35,729 nucleotides of DNA from a bacterium (GTDB lineage: Bacteria > Planctomycetota > Planctomycetia > Planctomycetales > Planctomycetaceae): positions 1 through 35,729 of the forward strand of contig WGMU01000123.1 of NCBI GenBank assembly GCA_016124895.1. Direction: 5' to 3'. This document shows positions 9,043-18,511 of the stretch, piece after piece (within the stretch, counting starts at the first letter, position 1; each line of letters opens with the position of its first letter). The notes under the pieces were generated by a model. It was not told the origin of the DNA, made no database searches, and worked only from the letters and a program-made list of their open reading frames with translations. Both the position numbers and the translations under genes were made by a program.

Positions 9043-10500
9043 ATGTCTCATTTGTGTATTGCTCAATCCGTCCGTATCGCCGCAATCGTTGCCGGTTTGC
9101 TGGTTACGTCTCTGCAGACGCTGACGGTCTCAGCCGCCGACAAACCGAATATCATCTTCATCCTCGCCGACGATCTCGGTCACGGCGATCTCGGGTGCTA
9201 CGGACAGAAGTTGATTCAGACGCCGAATCTCGACCAGATGGCCGCCGAAGGGATGCGGTTTACTGACTTCTACGCGGGGAACACAGTCTGTGCTCCATCG
9301 CGAAGTGTGCTCATGACTGGTCAGCACATGGGGCATACTTACGTGCGAGGCAATGCCGGCGCGGACATCACCATTCAGTCGCTGCGGGATGAGGACGTCA
9401 CCGTCGCTGAAGTTCTGAAGCAGGCCGGGTACGCGACGGCGCTGTGCGGCAAGTGGGGACTCGGAGACGACACGCCGGGCAACACCGGACTGCCGAACGA
9501 TCAGGGTTTCGATCTGTTTTACGGCTACCTGAATCAGGTCCACGCTCACAATTACTACCCGGAGTTCCTGTGGTTTAACAAACAGAAGCTGCCACTGCGG
9601 AACAAGGTCGTCACGCTGCCGCGCAAATACGCTGGTTTTGCCGGCGGGTACGCGACCGAGCGGGTCGACTACAGCCACGATCTGATTCTCGACCGGGCGC
9701 TCGAGTTCGTCGACGCCCAGAAAGATGGACCGTTCTTCCTTTATCTGCCGCTGACAATTCCTCATGCCAACAACGAGGGAACGCGCGGGACGGGCAACGG
9801 TCAGGAAGTCCCCGATTACGGCATCTACAAAGATCGGCCGTGGGGCGAACCGGAAAAAGGCCAGGCCGCGATGATCACGCGCATGGACGCCGGCATCGGA
9901 CAACTGCTCGCACTGCTGAAGAAGCTGAAGATCGACGACAACACGCTGGTCATGTTCAGTAGCGACAACGGCCCGCATGACGAAGGCGGCCACGACACTG
10001 ATCTGTTCGATCCGAACGGCCCACTTCGCGGGATGAAACGCGATCTGTACGAAGGCGGCGTCCGCGTGCCAATGATCGCTCGCTGGCCGGGGAAGATCAC
10101 GGCCGGCACTGAGACCGCTCACATCGGTTACTTCGGCGACCTGATGGCAACCTGCGCCGAGCTGGCCGGCGTCGATCCGCCGCCGCATCTCGATTCAATC
10201 AGCTTTGTCTCGACGCTGACCGGAAAGGCAGACAAACAGAAAGAACACCAGTATCTGTACTGGGAGTTTTATGAGCAGGGTGGCAAGCAGGCCGTTCGGC
10301 ACGGCAAGTGGAAGGCGATTCGGATGCCGATGGTCACTGGGCCGACCGAACTGTACAACCTTGAGGCCGACCTCGGCGAAGTCACGAACATCGCCGCTGA
10401 CCACCCGGAGATTGTCAAACAGCTTGAGGCGATGATGGACGAGGCTCACGTGCCGCATCCCAACTGGCAGGTCCGCGGACAGCCAGCGGCTCGAAAATGA
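9043..10500 (+). CDS. Secreted Cys-type sulfatase (arylsulfatase-like)
   Basis: The 485-residue product has an N-terminal signal peptide (hydrophobic [20 protein letters not shown]) followed by [20 protein letters not shown], the metal-binding start of the alkaline-phosphatase-like sulfatase fold. The formylglycine site is VCAPSR with Cys83, so the enzyme needs a formylglycine-generating activity encoded elsewhere. [18 protein letters not shown] and [16 protein letters not shown] are further sulfatase signatures. It hydrolyses a sulfate ester, most likely on an algal or other marine polysaccharide; the exact substrate cannot be told. The ATG at 9043 is chosen because the signal peptide begins there. 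The stop codon overlaps the ATG of the NHL lipoprotein by four bases (ATGA), a sign of translational coupling. Confidence 0.92.
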   Translation: MSHLCIAQSVRIAAIVAGLLVTSLQTLTVSAADKPNIIFILADDLGHGDLGCYGQKLIQTPNLDQMAAEGMRFTDFYAGNTVCAPSRSVLMTGQHMGHTYVRGNAGADITIQSLRDEDVTVAEVLKQAGYATALCGKWGLGDDTPGNTGLPNDQGFDLFYGYLNQVHAHNYYPEFLWFNKQKLPLRNKVVTLPRKYAGFAGGYATERVDYSHDLILDRALEFVDAQKDGPFFLYLPLTIPHANNEGTRGTGNGQEVPDYGIYKDRPWGEPEKGQAAMITRMDAGIGQLLALLKKLKIDDNTLVMFSSDNGPHDEGGHDTDLFDPNGPLRGMKRDLYEGGVRVPMIARWPGKITAGTETAHIGYFGDLMATCAELAGVDPPPHLDSISFVSTLTGKADKQKEHQYLYWEFYEQGGKQAVRHGKWKAIRMPMVTGPTELYNLEADLGEVTNIAADHPEIVKQLEAMMDEAHVPHPNWQVRGQPAARK

Positions 10501-11435
10501 CTGCCGATTTTGCGTCATCCCCGAAGCTTGCGTGGTGCGCCGCCTTGCTGCTGTCGAGCGTGCTGGTCGCTGGCTGCTCGTCCGAAGGCGACACGCCGAT
10601 ACTTGAATTCCGCGAAGTTCACGCGCTGTCGATGCCGCCCGAAGGGCCGAAGATTCCAGCGCCGCGCGGCGCAACGTTTGGCCCGGACGGCGAGCTGTAC
10701 GTGCTCGACGATGCCGGCCGCGTGCTCGTCTTCGATTCCCAGGGCAAGCTGATCCGCAAGTGGTTCATGCCTGAGTACAGCGTCGGCAAGCCCGAAGGCG
10801 TCTGGCGGTTTCTCGATGGCCGCATCGCCGTCGCTGATACACACTATCATCGAGTTGTCCTGTTCGACGCCGAGGGCAACGTGCTGAACATGCACGGCGA
10901 GCATGGAACCGGTCCCGGTCAGTTCGAGTATCCTGTCGCGATTACTCAGGATCCGCACGGCAACTATTACGTGTGTGAGTACGGCGGCGGCGACCGGATC
11001 CAGAAGTTCGACGTCGACGGGAACTGGCTGCTCGAATTCGGCGGCTTCGGCATCAACGACGGCGAGTTTCAGCGGCCGAGCGGGATTGTCTGGCGGGAAG
11101 GCTTTGTGTACGTCGCCGACGCGATCAATAACCGCGTGCAGGTGTTTCGGGACTCCGGCGAGTTTGTCCGGATTGCCGGTGCGCCTGACAAACGGCCCTC
11201 GGTACAGTATCCGTACGACCTGGCACAGGATGTCAGCGGCAATCTGTGGGTTGTCGAGTACGGTGGCAATCGCGTGACGAAGATGACGCCCGACGGGCAG
11301 ACGCTGGGAGTGTTCGGATCGTCGGGCGGTGGCAGTGGCCAGTTCTCGACGCCGTGGGGCATCGCAGTCGCTGCTGACGGTCGAGTCATCGTTTGCGACA
11401 CGGGAAATCGACGACTGGTGGAGCTGACTCCGTGA
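10497..11435 (+). CDS. NHL-repeat (six-bladed beta-propeller) lipoprotein
   Basis: The 312-residue protein carries a lipobox, SVLVAGC, after a hydrophobic stretch, so it should be lipid-anchored outside the cytoplasmic membrane. The rest is a run of NHL repeats with the pattern of Gly-x-(Leu/Ile)-Tyr-Val followed by Asp and Arg-(Val/Ile), for example [34 protein letters not shown] and [17 protein letters not shown]. This builds a six-bladed beta-propeller used for binding, rarely for catalysis. It overlaps the sulfatase stop by four bases upstream and the VWA gene start by four bases downstream, so the three genes look like one translation-coupled operon. Its ligand is unknown. Confidence 0.88.
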   Translation: MTADFASSPKLAWCAALLLSSVLVAGCSSEGDTPILEFREVHALSMPPEGPKIPAPRGATFGPDGELYVLDDAGRVLVFDSQGKLIRKWFMPEYSVGKPEGVWRFLDGRIAVADTHYHRVVLFDAEGNVLNMHGEHGTGPGQFEYPVAITQDPHGNYYVCEYGGGDRIQKFDVDGNWLLEFGGFGINDGEFQRPSGIVWREGFVYVADAINNRVQVFRDSGEFVRIAGAPDKRPSVQYPYDLAQDVSGNLWVVEYGGNRVTKMTPDGQTLGVFGSSGGGSGQFSTPWGIAVAADGRVIVCDTGNRRLVELTP

Positions 11436-14419
11436 ACCTCAAGCGGCTGATCCGAACGCTGTTTCCGCAATCGCGACACGCGGTGAGCTGGCGTTCCGCA
11501 TTGCCGCTGATCCTGTTCCTGATCCTCTTCGCCGCGACGTGCCTCGGCCTCGAACGTGAGCACGTGCTGCTGTTTGAACGCCCGGCGGCATTCTGGCTGA
11601 CCATTCTGACCGGGTGGCTATGGTCGATTCATCTCGCTGGTCGAGCGGGGTTGTCTCACTTCCGCTCAAACGCCGCGCTGTTTGCCCGGCTGTTGTTTGC
11701 CGGAGCGTTGATCATGGTGCTGGCCGAGCCCCGAGCTGTGCGCACGCGTGACGTCGTCTCGGTCGTTTATGCACTCGACGTTTCGGATTCGATCGGGGAC
11801 GCCTCTGTCGAAACGGCTCTCGAATTTGTTGCGAAGCAGGTCTCTGAAAAACCGGAGAACGACGAAGCCGGACTGATTGTGTTCGGCGGGACGGCGGCCG
11901 TCGAACTCCCGCCGCGTAAGGTGTTTCCCTTTGAAGGCGTCGTCGCGTCGCAGGTCCAGCGCGATGCAACGAATATTGAACAGTCGCTGTCGCTGGCCGC
12001 CGCGATGCTGCCCGCTGAGAACCGCGGGAGGATCGTGCTGATCAGCGATGGCACGGCGACGGGTGGGAGCCTCAACCGGCAGCTCGACGAACTGAAGTCG
12101 CGCGGCATTGCCGTCGACGTGCTGCCGATCAAGTACCAGTACGACCGCGAGGTCTGGATTGAGCGTCTGGAGCTGCCGCAGTACGTGAAACTCGGTGAAG
12201 ACTACGAAGCGTCGGTCGTTGTGTCCGCACTGCAGGATGGCACGGGCACGCTGACGCTGCGCGAGAATGGACAGCTCATTCAGGAAGCTCCGGTCGAATA
12301 CAAGGCCGGGAAGAACCGCTTCTCCGTGCCGATCCGCGTCGGCGCGGCGGGCTATTACGAGTACCAGGCGACAATTGACGTCCCGCGCGGACAGGACAAT
12401 CTCCGCCAGAACAATACGGTGCTCAACTTTCTCTTTGTTGAGGGTGAAGGTCGCATTCTGGTCGTGACCGATCCGGCAGGATCAGATGAAGAATGGAAGC
12501 CGCTGGTCGACGCACTCGATGCGACGGAACGGGCGATCGAGGTTCGCAGTGCGTTCGAGTTTCCGCACGATCCGCTCTCTCTGCTGCCGTACGACTGTGT
12601 CATCTGGGTGAACACGCCGGCAGACGCGTTTGACGAAGCACAGCTCGAAGCGCTGCATGATTCCGTGCGTGATCTCGGCACTGGCTTTCTGATGGTCGGC
12701 GGCCCGAATTCGTTCGGCCCTGGTGGTTATCGACGGACGCCGATTGAAAAAGCTCTACCGGTTTCGATGGACGTCTCGCAGAAGAAAGTGCTGCCGAAGG
12801 GCGCGCTGGCCATCATTCTGCACACGTGCGAATTCCCCGAAGGCAATACGTGGGGCAAGCGGATCACCATTCAGGCCATCAAGGTGCTGTCCGAGCAGGA
12901 CGAAGTCGGCGTGCTGGTTTTTGATGGGGGGCTCGAAGAGTGGCTGTTCAAACTGACTCCGGTTTCTGAATTCGAGTGGATGGTGCCGAAGATCAACGCG
13001 GCTCAAATCGGTGACATGCCCAGCTTCGCGCCGACTATGGCGCAGGCTCTCGACGAACTGAAGGCCAGTGACGCCGCGGCGAAGCACGTCATCATCATTT
13101 CGGACGGCGATCCGACACCACCGGCTCCCGGCGTGCTGAAAGATTTTCGCGACAACAAGATCACCATCTCGACTGTGGCCATCTTCCCGCACGGTGGCGT
13201 CGAAGTCGGCCTGCTGCGGCAGATCGCGGAAGCGACCGGCGGACGGTACTACTTTCCCGACGATCCGAATCGCCTGCCTTCGATCTTCATCAAAGAGGCC
13301 AAAACGCTGAAGCGTGTGATGATTCAGGAAAAGGAAGTCGTGCCCGAACAGGGCATCCTGTCACCGATCCTGAAGGGCGTCGACGCGATGGCTCCGCTGC
13401 AGGGTTACGTGCTGACGTCCCTGAAGAACGGTGCCGAACCGGTTCTCCAGACGCCGCCTGGCAACGAGCCTGACGAAGATGAGAACGACCCGATCCTTGC
13501 GAAATGGCGATACGGCCTCGGAGCGACCGCCGCGTTCACGTCCGACTTTTCAACTCGCTGGGGCCGCGACTGGCTGAAGTGGACGCAGTATCGACCGCTG
13601 ATCAAGCAACTGGTCACGAACATCTCGCGCGTCCGCTCACCGAGCCAGTTGCGGCTGTGGACGTACGCGTCCGGCGGCGACGGAATGCTGATGGTTGAGG
13701 ATTTCAGTCCGAATGAATCTTTTCTCGAACTGGCCGCGATCGTCAGCGGGCCGGACGATCGCTCGGAAACGATCACGCTGCGGCAGGTCACGCCGCGGCG
13801 CTATCAGACGCGTCTGCCGCTGTGGGGGCAGGGCCGCTATCAGGTCATCGTCCGCGGTGCCGGCGATGGTCGCGACGAAACCGTCACCGGCGGCTTCATC
13901 GTGCCGTACTCGCCCGAGTACCTGCGCTTCCGCTCGAACCCGATCGTGCTCGACGAGATTCGCACACGCACCGATGGCGAACGGCTCGAACTGACAACGT
14001 CCGCCGACACGGTGTTCGGGCGCCGCGCTCCGAAAGAAAGCTCGAACCCGATCTTCGACTGGTTCCTCATCGGTCTGGCGATTCTTGTTCCGGTCGATGT
14101 CGCGATCCGCCGCATCCAGCTCGACCCGCGAGCCATCCTCGCTGCCCTGCGTCGCAAGCCCGAAGCCGGCCCGGCGACGCCCACCATGAGCACGCTGCTG
14201 CAGCGCAAGCAGGAAGTCACGTCGCGAATGGAAACCGCGAAACCCGAACGCCGCTCGCCGTCCCGCCTGCCTGCCGCAAGGGCGACAAGCGCCGCAGCAA
14301 CTGCCAAGCCACCCGTATCAGATAAACCTTCAACGCCGGCATCGCCGACAGCCGAAGGCAGCACGACATCGAAGTTACTGGAGCTGAAACGGAAACGGCA
14401 GGAAGAAGAGCAGAACTGA
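11432..14419 (+). CDS. Large VWA / glutamine-amidotransferase-like membrane protein
   Basis: This 995-residue protein begins with three hydrophobic segments in the first 100 residues, including ALPLILFLILFAATCLGL. A first von Willebrand A domain follows with a metal site DVSDS (about residue 115). Next comes a class-I amidotransferase-like domain (GTGFLMVGGPNSFGPGGY), then a second VWA-like domain that starts ALAIILHTCEFPEGN and so lacks the normal Asp-x-Ser-x-Ser. A last membrane segment lies near residue 880 (WFLIGLAILVPVDV), and a Pro/Ala/Ser-rich cytoplasmic tail ends in charged LELKRKRQEEEQ. Related planctomycete proteins are uncharacterised; linkage to a MoxR ATPase suggests a chaperone or complex-assembly role. 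The GTG at 11432 overlaps the preceding stop as GTGA and is preferred to an ATG at 11393 that lies inside the NHL gene. Confidence 0.8.
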   Translation: MNLKRLIRTLFPQSRHAVSWRSALPLILFLILFAATCLGLEREHVLLFERPAAFWLTILTGWLWSIHLAGRAGLSHFRSNAALFARLLFAGALIMVLAEPRAVRTRDVVSVVYALDVSDSIGDASVETALEFVAKQVSEKPENDEAGLIVFGGTAAVELPPRKVFPFEGVVASQVQRDATNIEQSLSLAAAMLPAENRGRIVLISDGTATGGSLNRQLDELKSRGIAVDVLPIKYQYDREVWIERLELPQYVKLGEDYEASVVVSALQDGTGTLTLRENGQLIQEAPVEYKAGKNRFSVPIRVGAAGYYEYQATIDVPRGQDNLRQNNTVLNFLFVEGEGRILVVTDPAGSDEEWKPLVDALDATERAIEVRSAFEFPHDPLSLLPYDCVIWVNTPADAFDEAQLEALHDSVRDLGTGFLMVGGPNSFGPGGYRRTPIEKALPVSMDVSQKKVLPKGALAIILHTCEFPEGNTWGKRITIQAIKVLSEQDEVGVLVFDGGLEEWLFKLTPVSEFEWMVPKINAAQIGDMPSFAPTMAQALDELKASDAAAKHVIIISDGDPTPPAPGVLKDFRDNKITISTVAIFPHGGVEVGLLRQIAEATGGRYYFPDDPNRLPSIFIKEAKTLKRVMIQEKEVVPEQGILSPILKGVDAMAPLQGYVLTSLKNGAEPVLQTPPGNEPDEDENDPILAKWRYGLGATAAFTSDFSTRWGRDWLKWTQYRPLIKQLVTNISRVRSPSQLRLWTYASGGDGMLMVEDFSPNESFLELAAIVSGPDDRSETITLRQVTPRRYQTRLPLWGQGRYQVIVRGAGDGRDETVTGGFIVPYSPEYLRFRSNPIVLDEIRTRTDGERLELTTSADTVFGRRAPKESSNPIFDWFLIGLAILVPVDVAIRRIQLDPRAILAALRRKPEAGPATPTMSTLLQRKQEVTSRMETAKPERRSPSRLPAARATSAAATAKPPVSDKPSTPASPTAEGSTTSKLLELKRKRQEEEQN

Positions 14420-14430
14420 CAATCACATCG

Positions 14431-14577
14431 TTCTCACACGAAGACACGAAGGCACAATAGAGATCTCTTGTTCCAGCGTACTGCGTTGGAACGCTGCTTC
14501 GGACGCTCCGCGTCCTCACGACAAATCGAATCGACGCAGAGCGTCGGAAGATGTGTTCCCATGGGGACCGCGGGAAC
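14431..14577. repeat. Cluster of short perfect hairpins in the VWA-moxR gap
   Basis: The 214-base gap holds four adjacent inverted repeats: 14471-14478 with 14484-14491 (one mismatch), 14501-14506 with 14510-14515, 14532-14537 with 14541-14546, and 14555-14560 with 14572-14577. The last three are perfect. At 14431-14455 there is also a low-complexity stretch of the acacgaagacacgaagg type that is common between genes in planctomycetes. The cluster looks like a dispersed repeat mosaic. It may also weaken read-through from the VWA operon into moxR. Confidence 0.6.
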
Positions 14578-14633
14578 GAAGTGAAGTCGGACAACCGACA
14601 CATCGACTGAAGAACTTCCAACAGGACTCACTC

Positions 14634-15650
<1,017 letters not shown>

Positions 15651-15656
15651 TGGGTA

Positions 15657-15739
15657 GTAGGCCGGACCGGGTGCAGCGAGTTCCGGCAGAGTGACGACAG
15701 GACGGGCTGCCGGAACTCGCTGCACTCGGTCCGGCCTAC
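15657..15739. repeat. Long inverted repeat between moxR and comF
   Basis: Arms 15657-15689 and 15707-15739 are each 33 bases, pair at 32 of 33 positions, and the one exception is a G-T pair; the loop is 17 bases. The fold is much longer than a usual terminator and has no T tract. It starts seven bases after the moxR stop, so it can end or protect that transcript. Its length and the sequence type (GTAGGCCGGACC...) also fit a dispersed palindromic element. Confidence 0.8.
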
Positions 15740-15763
15740 AGTTGCTGAACGATTTCCGGGGAT

Positions 15764-16579
15764 GTGAAGGTGATCGAATCGGGCCAGATGCCGACACGCC
15801 TTGCCTCTGAACTGCGCGCCGTCCGCAGTCTCGCCGGGCGCTTCGTCGATCCGTTAATCGATCTTGTTCTGCCACCCGTGTGTGCATTCTGTGGCGATCA
15901 GCACGTTGCGGCAGACTCAGCGGATACCTCTCACGCTTCGATTCGCCTCTGCGATGGCTGCATCGAAGCGTTTCTCAGGGACGATCGTGACGCCTGCCGC
16001 CGCTGCGGTCAGCCTGTCGGGCCGTACTCGTCGGACACGACAAAAGGCTGCGTGATCTGCCGGCCGAAACGGCAGCGATACAAAGAGGTCATCCGGCTGG
16101 GCACTTACGACGACGAACTCCGCGATGCCGTCATCCGCTGCAAGAACCGTGGCGTCGAACCGCTGGCGGGCGCACTCGGCGACCTGCTGTTCTACGAGCA
16201 GGCCGAGCGGCTACAGGCAATCCATGCAGACGTGATCGTCCCGGTGCCTCAGCACTGGCTGCACTGGTTCACGCGTCCGCATCACTCGGCTTTGACGATC
16301 GCGAGCCAGTTGTCAAAGCAACTGCGAGTTCCGTTGCGCGACCGGCTGGTGAGTAAAGTGCGTCGGACTCCCGACCAGTCGAGCCTGCATCGCAGCGAGC
16401 GTCTGAAGAACCTCGATCGCGCCTTCCGCGTCCGGGCGGCGAAACGCATCGCCGGTAAACGAGTGCTTGTCGTCGACGACATTCTCACGACAGGCTCGAC
16501 CGCCAGCGAAATGGCACGAGCCCTTCGAACAGCCGGCGCGAAGTATGTGGCCGTTGCTGTGATTGCTGTCGTGCGATGA
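15764..16579 (+). CDS. comF: ComF-family phosphoribosyltransferase-like protein
   Basis: The 271-residue product has the two parts of ComF/GntX proteins. The N-terminal zinc-ribbon region contains CAFC, CDGC, CRRCG and CVIC pairs. The C-terminal phosphoribosyltransferase domain contains DVIVPVPQHWLHWFTR and the PRPP-binding loop VLVVDDILTTGSTASEM. In transformable bacteria ComF takes part in DNA uptake or processing of incoming single strands; many non-competent bacteria carry it too, so competence is not shown by this gene alone. The GTG at 15764 follows GGGG and gives the longest frame; an in-frame ATG at 15788 is also possible. It follows moxR after a long palindrome and looks functionally separate. 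Confidence 0.9.
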   Translation: MKVIESGQMPTRLASELRAVRSLAGRFVDPLIDLVLPPVCAFCGDQHVAADSADTSHASIRLCDGCIEAFLRDDRDACRRCGQPVGPYSSDTTKGCVICRPKRQRYKEVIRLGTYDDELRDAVIRCKNRGVEPLAGALGDLLFYEQAERLQAIHADVIVPVPQHWLHWFTRPHHSALTIASQLSKQLRVPLRDRLVSKVRRTPDQSSLHRSERLKNLDRAFRVRAAKRIAGKRVLVVDDILTTGSTASEMARALRTAGAKYVAVAVIAVVR

Positions 16580-16611
16580 GCGAATGGCGATGAGAGCCGT
16601 TGAGCGTTCGC

Positions 16612-16758
16612 TTACTCGGTCTCAGTCTGAGTATTACGCGGTTCGAGATTGAACTGGAACGGCAGTCGGTTTCCGTTCATAAAGCCTCGCAGCAGTCGTT
16701 GTTCATCGGTTGCGTTGATGGATGCCTTCGGAGCTGAAGGTCTCGTGAAATCGACGCA
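16612..16758 (-). pseudogene. Possible 3' remnant of a protein gene
   Basis: On the minus strand an open stretch of 48 codons ends in TAA at 16612. It has the codon use of the surrounding genes and reads RLLRGFMNGNRLPFQFNL near its end, then a polar tail. An in-frame TAA just upstream (16759-16761) prevents a longer gene; an internal ATG at 16680 would leave only 22 residues. I do not recognise the family. It may be the truncated end of a lost gene or a chance open frame. Confidence 0.2.
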
Positions 16759-16929
16759 TTATCGTCGACTCAAGTGGCACGGAATCCGGCACGGGATTGC
16801 TGGAATGATGCGGGACATCGCATAAACTGCCTGCTGTTGGAGCAGGCCAGCACGGGTAACGCGAGGCCATAACTCGCCAGAAATCAGGCGATTACGGCAA
16901 GCGGCGGGCTGGTGATCTCCTGTCGAATT

Positions 16930-16975
16930 CTGCCCTTCGGAACCGGGGTTGGAGGTTCGAATCCTCTCGTGTGTG
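16930..16975 (+). pseudogene. tRNA-Arg-like 3' half (pseudo-tRNA)
   Basis: Positions 16951-16967 form a textbook T arm: five-base stem, loop TTCGAAT, five-base stem. Before it are a four-base variable region and a seven-base loop CTTCGGA at 16935-16941 that would give anticodon TCG (Arg), followed by ACCGG as the 3' side of the anticodon stem. The 5' side (CTGCC) pairs at only three of five positions. No D arm or matching 5' acceptor strand lies at the expected distance, and CCA is absent. So only the 3' half resembles a tRNA. Such halves are often left where elements integrate into tRNA genes. Confidence 0.4.
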
Positions 16976-17391
16976 TGTCCCCAGCTTCCATCGAACGCGT
17001 GACTCACTGATCTCCGCGGTCTGACAGCAGTCCTTCTGGTCGATTTGCATCGGACGGCGCGGCCTCTGTTGAGCGGAAGGGACATTGGTCGGTGCTCGCG
17101 AATGCCGAATTCTCCCCGCATTAAGACAGAGGCGCGGGTTCAGTTCCTGTCGATGTTCGGCGAGACGCCTCATATTGCCGCTGTCCCCGAGAATTCCGCC
17201 GTGGGCGTCCGGCTCAACGATGCTTTGATTGTGGAATCCGGCTCGATCATGAAACTGCCGATACTCCGGACAAGAACGCTCTGAAACGTCGGTCGCATCA
17301 GGAAAGCTCTGGATCGTCCGCCAGGTCACTTCTGAATTGGATCGCGGGATTCAGTCTCTGGACCGTCCCGCCAGGAAGGTCACCTGCCTTG

Positions 17392-18372
17392 ATGACTCGA
17401 AAGCGGACACTGCTGATCAGTGCCGGTCTGGCGACCGCGATGCTGGTTGTTGCGGGAGTGTACGTCGCAGCGACTTCCGCAAGTCGTCAACTGCCTCCCG
17501 AGTTTGCGCGTTCGATCGAGACACCGACGGAGTCACTGACTCTGGTCCGCTTCGGTCCGGAAGGAAAGTCGCTGCTGGCCGGGGGCGCGACGGGAGCGGT
17601 CGTCGCGGTAACGCTGGACACCGACCGCGTTCAGACACTTGCTCAGGCGAACGACGATCCGCTGACGTGCCTGGTGGAATTTCCCGACGGCCTGATCCTG
17701 GCCGGTGCGGCCAGCGGGCACTTGCGGGCGTGGACGCGTCCCGAACTGAAAAAGACGCCGGCCAGCAGCCCGAAGCTTGCGGTCACATGCGCGGCGTTCG
17801 GGATCGAACAGACCGGGCGGCGGCTCGTACTCGGCCTGAGTGACGGGCGGGTCGTCATCACAACTCCCGAAGGCGAGCAGATTCTTGCCACCAGGCACCG
17901 CGGCGTGAAATCTCTGCTGATCACGCCTGACGGAAAAACTCTGATCTCGTCGGGCTCTGAGGGCCTGGTCTTGTGGCTCGATGCGGACAGCGGCAGCCTG
18001 CTCGGCGAATTCAAGGGACACCGCACCGAGGTCTCCTCGCTGGTGCTTTCACCGGATGCGACGCGCATCGCATCGGGCGACTGGAACGGTGAGTTGCGCA
18101 TTCTCGATGTAAAGACACGGCGGGAAATGGTCACAACGCAGCAGCCGGAAGCTGTGAGTGGGCTTGCCTGGCGCGGTGAGCGACTGGTCTCCGCCAGTTG
18201 GGACGGCCGCATCCGCGTGTGGAACGTCGCGGCAAAGTCACTCGACCTTGCTTTTGAGATCGACACAGGCCGACCGATTCACGGCCTCTCAGTCAGCCCG
18301 GATGGCACGCTGGCCGCGACTGTCTGTGGCGAATCAACGATCGAATTGTGGCAGTTGCCTGATTCCAGATAG
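17392..18372 (+). CDS. Membrane-anchored WD40-type beta-propeller protein
   Basis: The 326-residue protein starts with a single membrane-spanning or signal segment (TLLISAGLATAMLVVAGVYVAA). The rest is a run of WD40-like repeats, for example GHRTEVSSLVLSPDATRIASGDWNGELRILD, here broken for brevity as GHRTEVSSLVLSPDA and SGDWNGELRILD, then SWDGRIRVWNV and CGESTIELWQL. This predicts a six- or seven-bladed propeller used as a binding scaffold outside the membrane. An AGGAAGG at 17373-17379 lies 12 bases before the ATG at 17392 and nine before a TTG at 17389, so either could start translation. A histidine kinase gene follows 139 bases downstream on the same strand; a functional link is possible but unproven. 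Confidence 0.8.
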   Translation: MTRKRTLLISAGLATAMLVVAGVYVAATSASRQLPPEFARSIETPTESLTLVRFGPEGKSLLAGGATGAVVAVTLDTDRVQTLAQANDDPLTCLVEFPDGLILAGAASGHLRAWTRPELKKTPASSPKLAVTCAAFGIEQTGRRLVLGLSDGRVVITTPEGEQILATRHRGVKSLLITPDGKTLISSGSEGLVLWLDADSGSLLGEFKGHRTEVSSLVLSPDATRIASGDWNGELRILDVKTRREMVTTQQPEAVSGLAWRGERLVSASWDGRIRVWNVAAKSLDLAFEIDTGRPIHGLSVSPDGTLAATVCGESTIELWQLPDSR

Positions 18373-18408
18373 CGATCTGCTGTCGAAGCGACGCTTTTCG
18401 ATTGGATG

Positions 18409-18451
18409 CCCTGATGGACAACGAGGCTAACAGATTTTCTGCTCATCAGGG
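18409..18451. terminator. Hairpin between WD40 gene and kinase gene
   Basis: Positions 18409-18416 (CCCTGATG) and 18444-18451 are perfect eight-base inverted repeats with a 27-base loop. It lies after the WD40 stop. The loop is long and no T run follows, so it is a weak terminator candidate. Confidence 0.25.
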
Positions 18452-18511
18452 ATTCCCTGAGGTTCCCGCGGACGATGCAAAGCAGCTCGTTAAACCTTCC
18501 TCGGCTCTCCG

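Larger units (their letters stand above)
16580..17391. other. Gene-poor 0.8 kb region
   Basis: No intact gene can be supported between comF and the WD40 gene. The stretch holds a possible minus-strand gene remnant (16612-16758), a tRNA-Arg-like 3' half (16930-16975) and an imperfect direct repeat (17307-17329 and 17356-17383) just before the WD40 start codon. Open frames of 79-145 codons here have no recognisable domain. The region looks like decayed sequence. Confidence 0.6.

Noticed and set aside
14431-14577. CRISPR-like array
   Set aside because: The repeats are palindromes of differing sequence without constant repeat length or spacers, and no cas genes are present.
16900-16980. Complete tRNA or tmRNA gene
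   Set aside because: Only the 3' half fits. The 5' acceptor, D arm, CCA and, for tmRNA, the characteristic 5' end are absent.
17045-17284. A 79-codon frame in the gene-poor region
   Set aside because: It reads moderately protein-like but shows no domain, no ribosome-binding site and overlaps equally long frames on the other strand.
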